A stretch of 64,000 nt of DNA, from NCBI RefSeq assembly GCF_000972785.3, contig NZ_CP011253.3, positions 3,224,001-3,288,000 on the forward strand, in the 5' to 3' direction. Positions within the stretch are counted from its first letter, which is position 1, and every line of letters starts with the position of its first letter. This document shows, one piece after another, positions 27,419 through 37,228 of the stretch. A model generated the notes under the pieces. It did not search any database and had not been told where the DNA came from. It saw only the letters and a list, made by a program, of their open reading frames with translations. Position numbers and translations under genes: made by a program. Source of the DNA: Pandoraea oxalativorans. Its GTDB lineage: Bacteria; Pseudomonadota; Gammaproteobacteria; Burkholderiales; Burkholderiaceae.

Positions 27419-27871
27419 CTACTGCTCGCGAATCCACGTCTGGGTGCGTCCCAGCAATGAGATGCCGAAATAGCCTCGAACTTCGAGTTTCTTGCCACCC
27501 TCGACGACCCGCATCTTGCAGCCGTATTCGCTGCCGCTATCAGGATCAAGAATTTTCCCACCGACGTACTCGTCGCCATCGGGGTCCTTGTGCAGACCAC
27601 GGATGATCTGCATGCCCTGAAGCTTCTTGCCGCGACGCGCGTCGGTGCATTCGTTGCAGCGGCGCTCCAGCCCATCCGGCCGACCGAGGCTCTTGGTCAG
27701 CGCACCGACGATCTCTCCGTCTTTTTCGGTAATGGTGATGAGGGCTTTCGGGTCGCCCGTCTCGTCGACAATGCGCCATACGCCGACCGGCGACGACAGA
27801 TCGGCGGACGCCGCGGCCACGAGCGCGTTGCCGCTCAGCATGGCGGCGACGCACAGGCGTCGCCAGGACAT
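27419..27871 (-). CDS. DUF2147-family exported protein (copy 2)
   Basis: 150 residues from the ATG at 27871 (MSWRRLCVAAM), with a signal peptide ending AAASADLS. Close paralogue of the gene downstream: SSPVGVWRIVDETGDPKALITI, RRCNECTDARRGKKLQGMQIIRG, GGKILDPDSGSEYGCKMRVVEGGKKLEVRGYFG. The start is uncertain because no good ribosome site is seen; alignment with copy 1 suggests a non-ATG start slightly upstream, and the frame is open to 27964. It follows the DUF2939 gene on the same strand with only 73 bases between them and probably shares its transcript. Confidence 0.8.
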   Translation of the reverse strand: MSWRRLCVAAMLSGNALVAAASADLSSPVGVWRIVDETGDPKALITITEKDGEIVGALTKSLGRPDGLERRCNECTDARRGKKLQGMQIIRGLHKDPDGDEYVGGKILDPDSGSEYGCKMRVVEGGKKLEVRGYFGISLLGRTQTWIREQ

Positions 27872-27944
27872 CGCATTCAAAATCGAGTTCAAGATGGTGT
27901 TCGCAACTGACCGGAAAGCGCGGGTCGATGAGGGATGAGCGGGA

Positions 27945-28622
27945 TCACAGCGGCGGCAACGCAATGGCCGTCAATCGCCACTGCACGACGTTGCGGCGCG
28001 TGAGCGTGAACGTCACGACCCGTTCCGGGCGGTCGCTGCGCGGGACGTGTACGAGGAAGTGATTGAAGTCCTGAAACTCGGTACGCGTTGTCGTACGCGG
28101 CGGTGGGTTTTCGGTGGTGGCTGGCGCTTCCGACGCGTTGGCGCCGCTATTCGCCGGCGGTGCTGCGGGTGCGGCGGGTGTGACAGGCGCAGCTTGCGGC
28201 GCGCTCGATTCGGCTTGCGGCGGCACTACATCGCGCGGCGCGGGCGCGCCCGGTGCAGGCGGCAGCCCCGTACTGTCGCCGCGCAACATCGCAGCAACGG
28301 CTTCCGGCGTCAGCAACGCTTCCACTACGCGATCGGACACCCAGCCGCCCAACGCCAGGGCTAGCGCGCCAAAGGCGTTGCTGCGCTGTTTGTCCATCTG
28401 ACGGGAAAGCTCGTCGTGAAGGCTCACCTTCAGACTTTCACGCACCGCCGGATAGTCGACGTACGACGACAGCGTGGCGGCGTCACGGGCATTGGCCGCA
28501 TCGCGCGCGCGCCACAAGGTGTAATACGGCGTGCCGAACAGCAGCCCCAGCACGACAAGCAGGGCCACGACAACCAGAGAAAGCTTACGCAGTGCAAGAC
28601 TCCGACATTCAAAACAGCGCAT
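27945..28622 (-). CDS. DUF2939-family membrane-anchored protein
   Basis: 225 residues. One N-terminal membrane helix (LSLVVVALLVVLGLLFGTPYYTLW), then the DUF2939 region: RARDAANARDAATLSSYVDYPAVRESLKVSL...ALALGGWVSDRVVEALLTPEAVAAMLRGD. A Pro/Ala-rich linker (about residues 120-175) leads to a C-terminal beta-rich piece (FQDFNHFLVHVPRSDRPERVVTFTLTRRNVVQWRLTAI). Function unknown; the family is seen in many proteobacteria. First gene of a small minus-strand unit with DUF2147 copy 2. Confidence 0.8.
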   Translation of the reverse strand: MRCFECRSLALRKLSLVVVALLVVLGLLFGTPYYTLWRARDAANARDAATLSSYVDYPAVRESLKVSLHDELSRQMDKQRSNAFGALALALGGWVSDRVVEALLTPEAVAAMLRGDSTGLPPAPGAPAPRDVVPPQAESSAPQAAPVTPAAPAAPPANSGANASEAPATTENPPPRTTTRTEFQDFNHFLVHVPRSDRPERVVTFTLTRRNVVQWRLTAIALPPL

Positions 28623-28754
28623 GGTAGGCGACGTATTACGCCCTGACCCATCGGCTTACATTGCTTTACAAATCTTTACAGCACATCGGTCGCCACCCTT
28701 TTACTCTCGAAGCGTAGCCGCATTTGCCGTGCCGTGCCGACCAGCCTATCCGGC

Positions 28755-28770
28755 TGGCATGGCATTGGCA
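28755..28770 (+). promoter_or_regulatory. Possible weak sigma-54 promoter before the Pro-rich exported protein
   Basis: TGGCATGGCATTGGCA keeps the GG-N10-GC spacing of sigma-54 promoters but deviates from TTGC at -12. It lies about 57 bases before the ATG at 28827. Low confidence. Confidence 0.25.
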
Positions 28771-28826
28771 CGACAGATGGGGATTTCGGCCAATCAAGGC
28801 AGCTCAACCGACAAGGAGGTGGCACC

Positions 28827-29147
28827 ATGCGTCACAACCGACTTGTCCGGATACTGTGTTTCGTCATGCTGGCCGGTGCGTCGTGGGGCGCTGCGGCCCA
28901 ATCGTCGTCGGACGGCCGATTCTTCCAGGGCTGGTTCGCGCAGGCTGCCGATCGTCCGAACGGACGCGGCGACAATCATGGCGGGACACGGCCTGGATCG
29001 TCCCGTGGGCAACAGCAGGAGGTTCGACCGCAAGGAGACCTGCGGGGCGACATCTACAACCACCTCCGCGAGCAGCGGCAGCCGCCACCTCCCCCGCCGC
29101 CACCGCCGGATTCACGCCAGCGCAATCGCGGGGACCGGGGGCGCTGA
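28827..29147 (+). CDS. Small Pro/Arg-rich exported protein, unknown function
   Basis: 106 residues from the ATG at 28827, with a very good AAGGAGG site. Signal peptide (MRHNRLVRILCFVMLAGASWGAAAQ) followed by a hydrophilic mature part rich in Gly, Arg, Gln and Asn, ending in a run of nine prolines and RQRNRGDRGR. No domain recognised. It is convergent with zapE: only 35 bases separate the stops. The mature chain looks disordered, so an envelope or nucleic-acid-binding role cannot be told apart. Confidence 0.65.
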   Translation: MRHNRLVRILCFVMLAGASWGAAAQSSSDGRFFQGWFAQAADRPNGRGDNHGGTRPGSSRGQQQEVRPQGDLRGDIYNHLREQRQPPPPPPPPPDSRQRNRGDRGR

Positions 29148-29182
29148 GCGCCCCCTCCCTGCGCGCGGCGACGTGAACGCAC

Positions 29183-30280
29183 TCAGGTCAGCGAGGTATC
29201 CACCACGCGACGCGGCGCTTCCAGATACTCCAGCGACTGCATTTCTACGAGTCGTGACACGGTACGTGTGAACTCATTGGAAAGCGTCCCTTCGGTGTAC
29301 AGCGCTTCCGCAGGCACTTCCGCCGACATCAGCAGCTTGACCTTGTGGTCGTAGAAGACGTCGACGAGCCAGGTGAAGCGACGCGCTTCCGAGGCCATAC
29401 GCGGCGTCATCTTGGGCACATCCGAGAGCACCACGGTGTGAAAACGGTTGGCCAGTTCCAGATAGTCGTTTTGCGAACGCGGACCGCCGCACAACGTATG
29501 GAAGTCGAACCACACAACGCCGCCCGCGCGACGCAGCGCCTTGAGTTCGCGCTGTTCGATATGCAGCAGCGGACTCTCGTCCGGCACGCCGGCAATTTCG
29601 CTGAACGCCGCACGCAGCGCACGGTTGGCTTCGTTTCCGAGCGGGTAGTGATACACCTGCACCTGCGCCAGCGTGCGGCGGCGATAGTCGATGCCAGCGT
29701 CGACGTTAAGCACGTCGAGCTTCTCTTCGAGCAAACGAATCGCGGGCAGCACGCGGTCGCGGTGCAGGCCGTCCGGATACAACGTGTCGGGGCGATAGTT
29801 CGACGTCATCACGAACTGCACGCCGTTCTTGAAGAGTTCGGCCAGCAAGCGGTGCAGGATCATGGCATCGGCCACGTCCGAGACGTGAAACTCATCGAAG
29901 CAGATCAACCGGTAGCGCTTGGCGATGCGCTTGGCGAGTTCGTCCAGCGGATCGGGCAACCCTTTGAGCGCCTGCAACTGGTGATGGACTTCGCGCATGA
30001 ACTCATGGAAGTGCAGACGCGTCTTGCGCTGCAGCGGCACCACCGAGAAGAAGCTGTCCATCAGGAAGCTCTTGCCGCGTCCCACGCCGCCCCACAGATA
30101 GACGCCCTTGGGCAGATCCGGATGCACGAGCCACTTCTTGAAAGTGTTCGAACGCTTGGACTTGTACGCCGCCCATTCGTCGTAGCATTGCTGCAGACGC
30201 TCGACGGCGCGCTCCTGCGCTTCGTCGGGCTTGTAGCCGCGCTCGGCCAATTCTTGTTGGTAGTATTCGCGAACGTTCAT
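29183..30280 (-). CDS. zapE: ZapE (AFG1-like) cell-division ATPase
   Basis: 365 residues from the ATG at 30280 (MNVREYYQQELAERGYKPDEAQERAVERLQ). AFG1/LACE1-type P-loop ATPase: Walker A WGGVGRGKSFLMDS (64-76), Walker B LICFDEFHVSD, sensor FVMTSNYRPDTLYPDGL, and the C-terminal region VWFDFHTLCGGPRSQNDYLELA typical of the family. In E. coli ZapE binds FtsZ and helps late constriction. It lies downstream of lpdA on the same strand, past a terminator, a gene order common in Burkholderiaceae. Confidence 0.93.
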   Translation of the reverse strand: MNVREYYQQELAERGYKPDEAQERAVERLQQCYDEWAAYKSKRSNTFKKWLVHPDLPKGVYLWGGVGRGKSFLMDSFFSVVPLQRKTRLHFHEFMREVHHQLQALKGLPDPLDELAKRIAKRYRLICFDEFHVSDVADAMILHRLLAELFKNGVQFVMTSNYRPDTLYPDGLHRDRVLPAIRLLEEKLDVLNVDAGIDYRRRTLAQVQVYHYPLGNEANRALRAAFSEIAGVPDESPLLHIEQRELKALRRAGGVVWFDFHTLCGGPRSQNDYLELANRFHTVVLSDVPKMTPRMASEARRFTWLVDVFYDHKVKLLMSAEVPAEALYTEGTLSNEFTRTVSRLVEMQSLEYLEAPRRVVDTSLT

Positions 30281-30333
30281 GCAGTGCGGCGACGAGCCGG
30301 CGCCGGGGGGCAAAAGTAACAACGGAAATCGGG

Positions 30334-30365
30334 AAAAAACAAAGGCGAGTCGCCTCGCCTTTGTT
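30334..30365 (-). terminator. Rho-independent terminator of the odhA-odhB-lpdA operon
   Basis: 12-bp stem AACAAAGGCGAG / CTCGCCTTTGTT with a TCGC loop. On the minus strand it is followed by a six-base T run, 24 bases past the lpdA stop. Confidence 0.9.
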
Positions 30366-30388
30366 CGTACAGGTAAGCGTAAAGCGGC

Positions 30389-31831
30389 TTACTTGTTCAG
30401 TGCACGCTTTTCGACGTCGAGCGCGGCTTCACGCATCACTTCCGAGAGCGACGGGTGCGGATGGCAGATTCGGCCGATGTCTTCCGACGCAGCCTTGAAC
30501 TCCATCGCGACCACGGCTTCGGCGATCAGGTCCGAAGCATTCAGGCCGATCACGTGCACGCCGAGGATTTCGTCGGTCTTGGCATCGGCCAGCACCTTCA
30601 CGAAACCGTCCGACGAGCCCATGCCCAGTGCGCGGCCATTGGCAGCGAACGGGAACTGACCCGGCTTGAACTCGCGGCCTTCCGCCTTGAGTTGCTGCTC
30701 GGTCTTGCCGACCCATGCGATTTCCGGCGAGGTGTAGATCACCCACGGAATGCAGTTGTAGTCGATGTGCGGCTTCTGACCGGCGATGACTTCGGCCACC
30801 AGCACGCCTTCGTCTTCAGCCTTGTGCGCGAGCATCGGGCCACGCACCACGTCACCGATCGCGTACACGTTCGGCAGCTTGGTACGGCAGTGGTCGTCCA
30901 CCGGAATGAAGCCGCGCTCGTCGATCGCCAGACCGATGTTGCCCAGACCCAAATTGTCCGTGTTCGGCACACGACCGACCGACACGATCAGGCGATCGAC
31001 TTCGAGCGCATGCTCCTTGCCGTCCTTGTCCGTGTAGTTGACCGTGACGTTGTTCTTGCCAGCCTTCACTTCGCCGACCTTTACGCCGACGGTGATGTCC
31101 AGACCTTGCTTCTTGAATTGCTTCTGCGCTTCCTTGGCGACGCCGGCGTCGGCGGCAGCCAGGAATTCCGGCATGGCTTCGAGCACGGTGACTTCCGCAC
31201 CCAGACGACGCCACACCGAACCCAGTTCCAGACCGATCACGCCAGCGCCGATCACGCCCAGCTTCTTCGGTACGGTGTCGAACGAGAGCGCACCTTCGTT
31301 ATCCGAGATGAGCTTGTTGTCGACCGGCATGCCCGGCAGATGGCGGGCCTTCGAACCGGTCGCGATGATCACGTTCTTGGCCGTGACCGTTTCCGGCTTG
31401 TCGGCTTCCTGAACCGGCTTCACGTCGATCTGGTAGCCGCCGTCGCTCTTCGCAACGAACGAGCCTTCGCCCTTGAGCCACGTGATCTTGTTCTTCTTGA
31501 ACAGGTACTCGATACCACCGGTCATCTTGTCGACGATGCCTTGCTTGCGCGTGAGCATCTTGGCGATGTCGATCTTGACATCCGACGTGGTGATACCGTG
31601 ATCGGCCAGGTGATGGCCGACCTTTTCGAATTCTTCCGACGACGCGAGCAGCGCCTTCGACGGAATGCAACCGACGTTCAGGCACGTACCGCCCAGCACC
31701 ATCTTGCCCGCCGGGTTCGTCCATTTCTCGACACAAGCGACCGAGAAGCCGAGTTGTGCAGCGCGGATCGCGGCGATATATCCGCCGGGGCCGGCACCGA
31801 TAACAACTACATCAAATTCTTTGTTTGCCAT
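30389..31831 (-). CDS. lpdA: Dihydrolipoyl dehydrogenase (E3) of 2-oxoglutarate dehydrogenase
   Basis: 480 residues, cytoplasmic flavoprotein that reoxidises dihydrolipoyl groups of OdhB with NAD+. FAD-binding GAGPGG at 12-17, redox disulfide [13 protein letters not shown] (Cys50, Cys55), NAD-binding [16 protein letters not shown] and the C-terminal active-site His-Glu region [20 protein letters not shown] are all present. Length is normal. Third gene of the odh operon, 94 bases after odhB, with its own terminator downstream. Confidence 0.97.
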   Translation of the reverse strand: MANKEFDVVVIGAGPGGYIAAIRAAQLGFSVACVEKWTNPAGKMVLGGTCLNVGCIPSKALLASSEEFEKVGHHLADHGITTSDVKIDIAKMLTRKQGIVDKMTGGIEYLFKKNKITWLKGEGSFVAKSDGGYQIDVKPVQEADKPETVTAKNVIIATGSKARHLPGMPVDNKLISDNEGALSFDTVPKKLGVIGAGVIGLELGSVWRRLGAEVTVLEAMPEFLAAADAGVAKEAQKQFKKQGLDITVGVKVGEVKAGKNNVTVNYTDKDGKEHALEVDRLIVSVGRVPNTDNLGLGNIGLAIDERGFIPVDDHCRTKLPNVYAIGDVVRGPMLAHKAEDEGVLVAEVIAGQKPHIDYNCIPWVIYTSPEIAWVGKTEQQLKAEGREFKPGQFPFAANGRALGMGSSDGFVKVLADAKTDEILGVHVIGLNASDLIAEAVVAMEFKAASEDIGRICHPHPSLSEVMREAALDVEKRALNK

Positions 31832-31925
31832 TTTGAGACTCAGTGAAGGTTGACGGCAGGGGGAGGCGCGGCGCGCCGGCCGTGGAACACATGGCCGGGC
31901 GACACCGCGCAGTGCGCGCTAACGC

Positions 31926-33197
31926 TTACAGGTCGAGCAGCAGGCGCGCCGGATCTTCCAGCGCTTCCTTCATGGCGACGAGGCTCAGCACGGCTTCGCG
32001 ACCGTCGATGATACGGTGGTCGTAGCTCATGGCCAGGTAGTTCATCGGGCGGATGACGATCTCGCCATTCACCACCACAGCACGTTCCTTCGTGGCGTGA
32101 ACGCCCAGAATGGCCGACTGCGGCGGGTTGATGATCGGGGTCGACAGCATCGAGCCGAACACACCGCCGTTCGAGATCGAGAACGTACCGCCGGTCATTT
32201 CTTCGATCGACAGCTTGCCGTCGGCAGCCTTCTTGCCGTACTCGGCGATCTTCTTCTCGATGTCGGCCAGGCTCATCTGGTCGGCATTGCGCAGAATCGG
32301 CACCACCAGACCACGCGGCGAGCCGACAGCGATACCGATGTCGAAGTAGCCGTGGTAGACGATGTCGTTACCGTCGATCGAGGCGTTCACGGCCGGGTAC
32401 TTCTTGAGCGCGTGCACAGCGGCCTTGACGAAGAACGACATGAAACCCAGCTTCACGCCGTGTTCCTTCTCGAACTTGTCCTTGTACTTGTTGCGCAGGT
32501 CCATCACCGGCTTCATGTCCACTTCGTTGAACGTGGTCAGAATGGCGTTGGTCTGTTGCGATTGCAGCAGGCGCTCGGCGATACGGGCACGCAGACGCGA
32601 CATCGGCACGCGCTGTTCCGGACGGCCTTCCAGCGACGTGTCGCGGCCAGCCGGTGCGGACACCGACGGCAGTGCGGCACGTTGCGCCGGTGCCGGGATC
32701 GACGAAGCGGCAGCAGCGGCCGGCTTGGCGCCAGCAGCCAGGGCGTCGCCCTTGGTCACGCGGCCATCGCGGCCCGAACCGGCGACGTCGCCGGCCGACA
32801 GATTCTTCTCGGCCAGCACCTTGGCGGCGGCCGGGCTGGCGATGTTGCCCGAAGCACCACCGGCTGCGGCGGGGGCAGCGGCCAGGGCAGCAGCGGCAGC
32901 AGGCGCGGCGGCTTCTGCCGGCTTGGCAGCGACCGGGGCGGCAGCGCCGGCCTTGGCTTCGGTATCGATCTTCGCGATGATCTGCTCGGACGTCACGGTG
33001 TCGCCAGCGTTGGCGGTCACTTCGACGAGCACGCCGGCAGCGGGTGCCGGCACTTCGAGCACGACCTTATCGGTCTCGACTTCGATGATGGTTTCGTCCT
33101 GAGCGAATGCTTCGCCGACTTTCTTCTTCCAGTCGAGCAGCGTGCCTTCGGAAACCGACTCGGAAAACTGGGGGACTTTGACTTCAACAATGGCCAT
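31926..33197 (-). CDS. odhB: Dihydrolipoyllysine succinyltransferase (E2) of 2-oxoglutarate dehydrogenase
   Basis: 423 residues from the ATG at 33197 ([14 protein letters not shown]). One lipoyl domain with the lipoylated lysine at 44 (ETDKVVLEV), an Ala/Pro linker, a peripheral subunit-binding domain ([33 protein letters not shown]), a second Ala-rich linker and the catalytic core ending [12 protein letters not shown], with catalytic His394 and Asp398. Transfers succinyl groups to CoA in the TCA cycle. Second gene in odhA-odhB-lpdA; an upstream ATG at 33227 is less likely. Confidence 0.97.
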   Translation of the reverse strand: MAIVEVKVPQFSESVSEGTLLDWKKKVGEAFAQDETIIEVETDKVVLEVPAPAAGVLVEVTANAGDTVTSEQIIAKIDTEAKAGAAAPVAAKPAEAAAPAAAAALAAAPAAAGGASGNIASPAAAKVLAEKNLSAGDVAGSGRDGRVTKGDALAAGAKPAAAAASSIPAPAQRAALPSVSAPAGRDTSLEGRPEQRVPMSRLRARIAERLLQSQQTNAILTTFNEVDMKPVMDLRNKYKDKFEKEHGVKLGFMSFFVKAAVHALKKYPAVNASIDGNDIVYHGYFDIGIAVGSPRGLVVPILRNADQMSLADIEKKIAEYGKKAADGKLSIEEMTGGTFSISNGGVFGSMLSTPIINPPQSAILGVHATKERAVVVNGEIVIRPMNYLAMSYDHRIIDGREAVLSLVAMKEALEDPARLLLDL

Positions 33198-33286
33198 TTC
33201 TGGATCCTGGATTCGATAAACGTTCAATTCGGAAATACGGCAGCGGCCGTCCCTGGGGGAGGACGACCGCTGTAAGACCTAACCGG

Positions 33287-36151
33287 TTACTGCACCACCG
33301 TCGCGCCCTTGAGGCTGCGACCGAAAGCCGTATCGAGCAGCGTCTTGAGCTGTTCGTAGTGCTTGGCGTAGTAGCCCACAGCAGGCGAAGCCGAAGCCGG
33401 ACGGCCGGCGTAGGCCAGCTTCTGACCGGCGCTCATGGCTTCGAGCAGGTGGTGTTCGATGTAGAACCACGGACCCTGGTTTTGCGGCTCGTCCTGGGCC
33501 CACACCACTTCGGCGAGGTTTTCGTACTTCTTCAGCTCGTTCTCGAACGCCTTGTGCGGGAACGGGTAGAGCTGTTCCACACGGACGATCGCGACGTCGT
33601 TCGACTTCTCTTCGCGACGGCGAGCAATCAGGTCGTAGTACAGGCGGCCCGAGCAGGCCACAACGCGCTTGACCTTGTTCGGGTCGATCGTGGCGTCGGT
33701 TTCGCCGATAACGGTCTGGAAACCGCCCTTGACGAGTTCCGACAGGTCGCTCACAGCTTCTTTGTGACGCAGCAGCGACTTCGGCGTGAACACGATCAGC
33801 GGCTTGCGCTGCTGACGGATCATCTGACGACGCAGCACGTGGAAGATCTGTGCCGGCGTGGTCGGCTGAACCACTTCCATGTTCGTATCGGCGCACAGTT
33901 GCAGGTAGCGCTCCATACGTGCCGACGAGTGCTCCGGACCCTGGCCTTCGTAGCCGTGCGGCAGCAGCATCGTCAGGCCCGAGACGCGGCCCCACTTCAC
34001 TTCACCGCTCGAGATGAACTGGTCGATCACGACCTGTGCACCGTTGGCGAAGTCGCCGAACTGGCCTTCCCACAGCACCATCGTGTTCGGTTCTGCGGTC
34101 GAGTAACCGTATTCGAAGCCCAACACGGCTTCTTCGGACAGCACCGAGTCGATCACCGTGAAGGTGGCCTGACCGTCTGCCACGTGTTGCAGCGGAACGT
34201 ACGTACCGTCGTTCCAGCGCTCACGGTTCTGATCGTGCAGCACGGCGTGGCGGTGCGTGAACGTGCCACGGCCAGCGTCCTGACCGGTCAGGCGAACGGC
34301 GAAGCCCGATGCGACCAGCGAGGCGTATGCCAGGTGCTCGCCCATACCCCAGTCGAGCGGCTGCTCGCCGGCGCCCATCTTGCGACGGTCGTTGATGACC
34401 TTCTCGACGAGCGGGTGAACCTTGAAGTTCTCCGGAATGGTCGTGATGCGCTCGGCCAGACGCTTGATCTCGGCGAGCGGCACGGCCGTATCGGCCTTGT
34501 CGATGTACTTCTTGTTCAGGAACGGCACCCAGTCGACCGCGTACTTGCTCTTGTAGTTCGAAAGCACCGGGTCGATGGTGTGGTGGCCGTCGTCCATGGC
34601 CGAACGGTAGGCCTTGACGAAACCGTCGCCTTCCTCGGCCGTGATCACGCCCTGCGCGACCAGCTTTTCGACGTACAGAGCGCGCGTGCCCGGGTGTTGG
34701 GCAATCTTCTTGTACATCAGCGGCTGCGTCACTGCCGGGGTGTCTTGCTCGTTGTGACCCAGTTTGCGGAAGCAAACGATGTCCACGACGGCATCCTTCG
34801 CGAATTCCTGACGGAATTCGAGGGCCAGTTGCATGGCCAGCACGACCGCTTCCGGATCGTCGCCATTCACGTGCAGCACCGGCGCTTCGATCATCTTGAC
34901 CACGTCCGAGCAGTACGTCGTCGAGCGCGCATCGCGCGGGTCCGACGTCGTGAAGCCGATCTGGTTGTTGATGACGATGTGCACCGTGCCGTGCGTGCCG
35001 TAACCCCGCGTTTGCGCGAGGTTCAGCGTTTCCATGACGACGCCCTGACCTGCGAACGCGGCGTCGCCGTGCACTTGCACCGGCAGCACGCTGGCCGCAT
35101 CGGCTTCGCCGCGACGGTCCATACGAGCCTTGGCCGAGCCTTCGACCACCGGGTTCACGATTTCAAGGTGCGACGGGTTGAACGCCAGCGACAGGTGGAC
35201 CGGGCCGCCCGTCGTCGAAACGTCGCTCGAGAAGCCCTTGTGGTACTTCACGTCGCCTGCCGGCAGGTCGTCGACGTGCTTGCCTTCGAATTCGGCAAAC
35301 AGATCCGACGGCATCTTGCCGAGGGTGTTGACCAGCACGTTCAGACGGCCACGGTGGGCCATGCCGATCACGATTTCCTGCACGCCCTTGGCGCCGGCGT
35401 GATGCACCAGTTCGTCCATCGCCACGATGAACGATTCGCCGCCTTCGAGCGAGAAGCGCTTCTGGCCGACGAACTTGGTGTGCAGATAACGCTCGAGGCC
35501 TTCAGCGGCCGTCAGGCGTTCGAGGATGTGCTTCTTCTTTTCAGCGGTGAAGTTGGGCGTGGCACGCACCTTCTCCAGACGCTCTTGCCACCAGCGCTTT
35601 TGCACCGGATCGCTGATGTACATGTACTCGGCGGCGATCGAGCCGCAGTACGTGTCGCGCAGCGCCTTGAGCAGATCGCGCAGGCTGGCTTGTTCGAAAC
35701 CGAAGTACGTGTTCTCTGCCGAGTACACGCTGTCCATGTCGGCTTCGGTCAGGTCGTAGAACGCGGGTTCCAGTTCCGGAATGGCCGGACGTTCCTGACG
35801 CTTGAGCGGGTCCAGATTGGCCCAGCGTGCGCCGAGGAAGCGATAGGCCGCGACGAGCGACTGCACGTGCACCTGTTTGCGGGCAACGGCCAGGTCGGAG
35901 GCACCGGCGTGCGACACGAAGGCATTGGCCTTGGCGCGCTGGGCGAACGACTCCACGATCGGGGCGTGAGCCACGTCGTTGGCGTTGGAACCATCAACAG
36001 CGGGAACGTTTTGCAGCGCGTCGAAATACTGGCGCCAGTTGTCCGGCACGGAAGCCGGATTATCAAGATACGATTCGTACAGTTCTTCGACGTAGGGGGC
36101 ATTGCCGCCGAAGAGGTACGAGTTCGCTTGGAATTGTTCCATCAAACTCAT
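33287..36151 (-). CDS. odhA: 2-oxoglutarate dehydrogenase E1 component
   Basis: 954 residues, thiamine-diphosphate enzyme that decarboxylates 2-oxoglutarate and passes the succinyl group to OdhB. N-terminal E2-binding segment FQANSYLFGGNAPYVEELYESYLDNP, ThDP-binding core with GMAHRGRLNVLVN, VQVHGDAAFAGQGVVMETLN and INNQIGFTTSDPRDARS, and transketolase-like C-terminal region GFEYGYSTAEPNTMVLWEGQFGDFANGAQVVIDQF. First gene of the operon; the 557-base upstream gap must hold the promoter, which I could not define. Confidence 0.97.
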   Translation of the reverse strand: MSLMEQFQANSYLFGGNAPYVEELYESYLDNPASVPDNWRQYFDALQNVPAVDGSNANDVAHAPIVESFAQRAKANAFVSHAGASDLAVARKQVHVQSLVAAYRFLGARWANLDPLKRQERPAIPELEPAFYDLTEADMDSVYSAENTYFGFEQASLRDLLKALRDTYCGSIAAEYMYISDPVQKRWWQERLEKVRATPNFTAEKKKHILERLTAAEGLERYLHTKFVGQKRFSLEGGESFIVAMDELVHHAGAKGVQEIVIGMAHRGRLNVLVNTLGKMPSDLFAEFEGKHVDDLPAGDVKYHKGFSSDVSTTGGPVHLSLAFNPSHLEIVNPVVEGSAKARMDRRGEADAASVLPVQVHGDAAFAGQGVVMETLNLAQTRGYGTHGTVHIVINNQIGFTTSDPRDARSTTYCSDVVKMIEAPVLHVNGDDPEAVVLAMQLALEFRQEFAKDAVVDIVCFRKLGHNEQDTPAVTQPLMYKKIAQHPGTRALYVEKLVAQGVITAEEGDGFVKAYRSAMDDGHHTIDPVLSNYKSKYAVDWVPFLNKKYIDKADTAVPLAEIKRLAERITTIPENFKVHPLVEKVINDRRKMGAGEQPLDWGMGEHLAYASLVASGFAVRLTGQDAGRGTFTHRHAVLHDQNRERWNDGTYVPLQHVADGQATFTVIDSVLSEEAVLGFEYGYSTAEPNTMVLWEGQFGDFANGAQVVIDQFISSGEVKWGRVSGLTMLLPHGYEGQGPEHSSARMERYLQLCADTNMEVVQPTTPAQIFHVLRRQMIRQQRKPLIVFTPKSLLRHKEAVSDLSELVKGGFQTVIGETDATIDPNKVKRVVACSGRLYYDLIARRREEKSNDVAIVRVEQLYPFPHKAFENELKKYENLAEVVWAQDEPQNQGPWFYIEHHLLEAMSAGQKLAYAGRPASASPAVGYYAKHYEQLKTLLDTAFGRSLKGATVVQ

Positions 36152-36708
36152 TTTGCGCTCACCTTTTCTACGAGTGTCTCGAGAAATAGCGGGTTACGAA
36201 ACCTTCCGCGACACGGCCTGACCGATTAGCGGATTGCGAGAATCAAGTGGTGCTTGGAAGGACCTGATCAATCACGGCGAGGAGCATAGCACGTTTTCCC
36301 AGCGCTCACCGCCCCGGAAAGCCGTCCTACGGGGACTTGCGGGGTGCCCGTCGCATGGGTCCCTGCCCCTGTCGTTCATCACTGTCCGCCCCGTCGAACG
36401 CGCGTTCGCATGGCCGCGATCCTGCGCACATCCGACCCCGATTTCGCAACACCTCCCCCCGATTTGGCCGCGAACATGCCGTCATCGCGCGTATTTCCAT
36501 TACGCGTCCATTGCGTATGCATTACGGCCTGGACACCGGTTAGTTACCTGCCCCTATATGACGTTATGGAAATTTGGGCATATGAAAATTAATCTTTATT
36601 ATTTTAATTTCTAAAGCCCAAGGATTCACCGTTTCACCTACTCACCGCGCCAACAAAAAACCCCGGCACTTTCGCGCCAGGGCTTTTTTCTTGCGAATAC
36701 GACCGATG
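36152..36708. other. Intergenic region upstream of odhA
   Basis: No supported gene on either strand. It should hold the odhA promoter on the minus strand. An AT-rich block lies at about 36555-36615 and the terminator of the neighbouring lipoprotein gene at 36655-36689. Confidence 0.5.
36655..36689 (-). terminator. Rho-independent terminator of the small lipoprotein gene
   Basis: Minus strand: AGCCCTGGC pairs with GCCGGGGTT with wobble, preceded by A and followed by a T6 run, 20 bases after the stop codon. Confidence 0.8.
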
Positions 36709-37116
36709 TCAGTCGTTGCTGCCTGCGTACGGCACCATGCAGCGCTTGACGGTGTTTTCGAAATCGCGCGACAGGTGGCTGTCCGGCGTTTCGAAGTACT
36801 GAATGCGTGCGCCGAAGCCGCCTTGCAGGATATCGACGTACGGGTTGTAGATCGCGTTGTTGTCCTTGTCGTGACCGCGATACACGCGCACCCGGTCAGC
36901 CCCCTGACGGGCATACGACGTCGAATCGACGTTCTGCGACAACTCGCTCCAGCCGTGATAGATGCAGTTGAGCACCATGAAACGATCGGCACTGGTTCCC
37001 TGGTCGATCAGTCGACCCGTCGCCGGATCGGGCCGACTCATCTGGTTGAGCGGGCCACAGCCTGCCATCAGGCCAGCCAGCACGGCCATCGTCCCCATCA
37101 GCGCCACTCGCTTCAT
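36709..37116 (-). CDS. Small lipoprotein of unknown function
   Basis: 135 residues. Signal peptide with lipobox LMAGC (Cys20): MKRVALMGTMAVLAGLMAGCG. Mature part contains NCIYHGWSELSQNVDSTSYARQGADRVRVYRGHDKDNNAIYNPYVDILQGG and ends FENTVKRCMVPYAGSND, with two cysteines that could pair. No family recognised. It has its own terminator and an upstream gap of about 110 bases to the chemoreceptor, so both probably have separate transcripts. Confidence 0.75.
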   Translation of the reverse strand: MKRVALMGTMAVLAGLMAGCGPLNQMSRPDPATGRLIDQGTSADRFMVLNCIYHGWSELSQNVDSTSYARQGADRVRVYRGHDKDNNAIYNPYVDILQGGFGARIQYFETPDSHLSRDFENTVKRCMVPYAGSND

Positions 37117-37228
37117 ACTTCGACACCCTCAACTGAGCAAAAGATGGGCAATGTTACCCGGTTCGGCGCATGACCGCCATGAACATGCCCATCGCACACA
37201 GTCGCATCCGTCGCCCGCCGGGCCGCCA

